Origin: Chamaelirium japonicum
Taxonomy: Eukaryota > Streptophyta > Magnoliopsida > Liliales > Melanthiaceae
Direction of reading: 5' to 3'
DNA length: 64,000 nucleotides
NCBI GenBank assembly: GCA_947650365.1
Contig: OX393550.1
Location: 100,591,472 to 100,655,471, forward strand
The notes under the pieces are model-generated. The model was not told the DNA's origin and did not search any database. It saw nothing but the letters and a program-made list of their open reading frames with translations. The position numbers and the translations under genes are program-made. Positions 46,141 to 64,000 of this stretch are shown piece after piece; the first letter of the stretch is position 1, and each line of letters begins with the position of its first letter.

Positions 46141-46499
46141 GGACAAGTCCGAAAGGACCAAAATAGCATAAAATAAACCAAAAACTTGGCTCTGGAATTT
46201 GTGCAAAATAATCTCGTATGAGCACGTATCCAACTCAACATTAGGGCGTTTTCCCTACTTCAGTTCATAGTTTTGCAATTATTGAAGACATTATTTTACT
46301 TTGTTCCGGATGAAATGCTATGCCTCTTGTTTCGTAATTCATTGCCAATTTTTGTTCATATTCTCATCAGTATCCATGTTAACAGTGATATCACAATAAT
46401 TGTAAAGCATCTCTGTTGGTTCATGGTTCATCTGCCTAAATGGAGTAGGAATGATAATTAAAAGTTACATACTGACCACTTGTTGTCTTTCATTCACAG
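46141..46499 (+). other. End of the putative IQD leader intron
   Basis: AT-rich sequence without coding potential, ending in a pyrimidine-rich stretch and CATTCACAG, a good splice acceptor for the exon at 46500. Confidence 0.55.
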
Positions 46500-46532
46500 G
46501 CCTTGGTCATCTGAAGCGACAGTGATGCCATC
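46500..46532 (+). promoter_or_regulatory. Part of the IQD 5' untranslated region
   Basis: This 33 nt lies between a splice acceptor (CATTCACAG) and the ATG at 46533, so an intron probably interrupts the leader, as is common in IQD genes. Confidence 0.6.
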
Positions 46533-63024
<16,492 letters not shown>

Positions 63025-64000
63025 GTAAGATACTCAAACGCTCCCAAATGAAAGCCATTACCCCATGGTTGATATGCAACCTTTTACCTCTATAATAACT
63101 CTTCGAAACATAGCTGGAGGACAATCCCACAAATTACAACGATAGATATTAGCATAAGAATAAGGCTTATACTCCTGCATTTATTGGTTAATTTTGTTAG
63201 TTTGCTTGGCATCATGTCAACTGATTGTCAAGAAATCATCCAGCCTCAGTTCAACCGATTGTCACGCAACCATCCAACGTCCTCTTTATCTTGGAAATTG
63301 GAATTGACACCAACAGTATTGAAACAAATGTTGCTCTAAGAAAAAAGAAAGTGCTAAGGCTCGGAAAAAAGTTGTAGGATTTGGAAAAGCTTGCTTTGAC
63401 ATAGGATATAACTATATAAGAACAATTCTTGGGATCAGCGCTTTATTGGAGTGGCAGTGAATGGTGGGTCGAAAGGAAGGGATGGTTGTACATTACGCGC
63501 AAGTTGCAGGATCTATGGTTTTCCCATCTCCTCCCGAAGCAGTACCAAGGTAGGTAATCCATCATCAAGTTGTTAGGGGGAAATGTGATCGGGAGCAAGT
63601 CTTCCTAAAACTCCATTCAACAACATTTGGTTTATTGGTTGGAGGGGGGGGGGGGGCGTTGGAGGGCTGCCTGTGGGGTGTGGAATCTTGAATGAAGCTG
63701 CTATTCTTCAACCAACCCAAGTTGGTCGATTGGGAGAAGATGGTAGCAAAGGTCGAGATAGCTGCAAATGAGGCGAAATATGCCACACGTTGGTTGGTCA
63801 TATGATGGCGGTGTGTCCCTATTTTACTCACCTCTATGCCTTTTTCATTCGAATGTGGAAATAAAGCTTGAGATTTTTTTCCATGAAAACTATGGATCGG
63901 TAGAGAGAACTAAAATAGAGTCCTTGATGATGCTTCATGGTTATTTGATGGCTTACTCATTGCAGCTGATTGGTAGATAGGAAGACTACAAGAGAGTCCT
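63025..64000 (+). other. IQD intron 3, to window end
   Basis: Begins GTAAGATAC after the third exon. I looked for the next IQD exon (often containing GWCDS) and did not find it. A G12 run lies at 63645-63656. Otherwise non-coding. Confidence 0.6.

Overview
This is nuclear DNA of a flowering plant. Two split host genes have plant-type exons and GT/AG introns. The rest is mostly plant transposable elements: Ty3/gypsy, Ty1/copia, TRIM, a 5S-bearing Cassandra-type element, a LINE, PIF/Harbinger, hAT-like and Mutator-like MITEs. I cannot name the genus.

Host genes. (1) On the minus strand, 9216 down to 2096, is a complete six-exon type-A DnaJ/Hsp40 co-chaperone of 416 aa with J-domain, G/F region, four CxxCxGxG zinc motifs and a C-terminal CAQQ prenylation box. 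Its first intron is 5.5 kb. (2) On the plus strand, from 46533, is an IQ67-domain (IQD) calmodulin-binding protein gene. Three coding exons are visible (46533-46613, 52518-52763, 62797-63024) and the gene runs off the right edge. Its two visible coding introns are 5.9 and 10.0 kb. A candidate promoter and leader exon near 33.0-33.18 kb would add a 13 kb intron.

Layout. 1-1750: nothing firm. 2.1-9.4 kb: DnaJ gene. 9415-29944: one PIF/Harbinger DNA transposon (TSD TTA) with decayed DDE transposase and Myb/SANT-like genes. It is split by a 15.2 kb Ty3/gypsy element (11011-26222, minus strand, TSD GCGTC) that landed inside the transposase reading frame. The gypsy element has gag and protease-like regions but no recognisable reverse transcriptase or integrase. 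31.6-32.3 kb: Cassandra-type TRIM. 32.4-36.6 kb: MITEs, an LTR-like block and a three-LTR TRIM. 37.5-38.2 kb: gypsy gag relic. 39230-46135: two non-autonomous LTR elements joined head to tail under a single TSD (ATGAC). 46.5-64 kb: IQD exons separated by introns holding a copia gag relic, hAT- and Mutator-like MITEs, a 4.9 kb copia element (55457-60373), a truncated LINE and a Harbinger MITE (62286-62638).

How the parts relate. The 62.3 kb MITE has the same ends as the large Harbinger element and looks like its non-autonomous derivative. The Harbinger element ends about 50 bp upstream of the DnaJ TATA box. The copia element carries, directly after its 5' LTR, a block matching the TRIM at 36 kb, so template switching between families is likely. 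Boundaries were set by reading terminal repeats and target-site duplications by eye; no alignment program was run.
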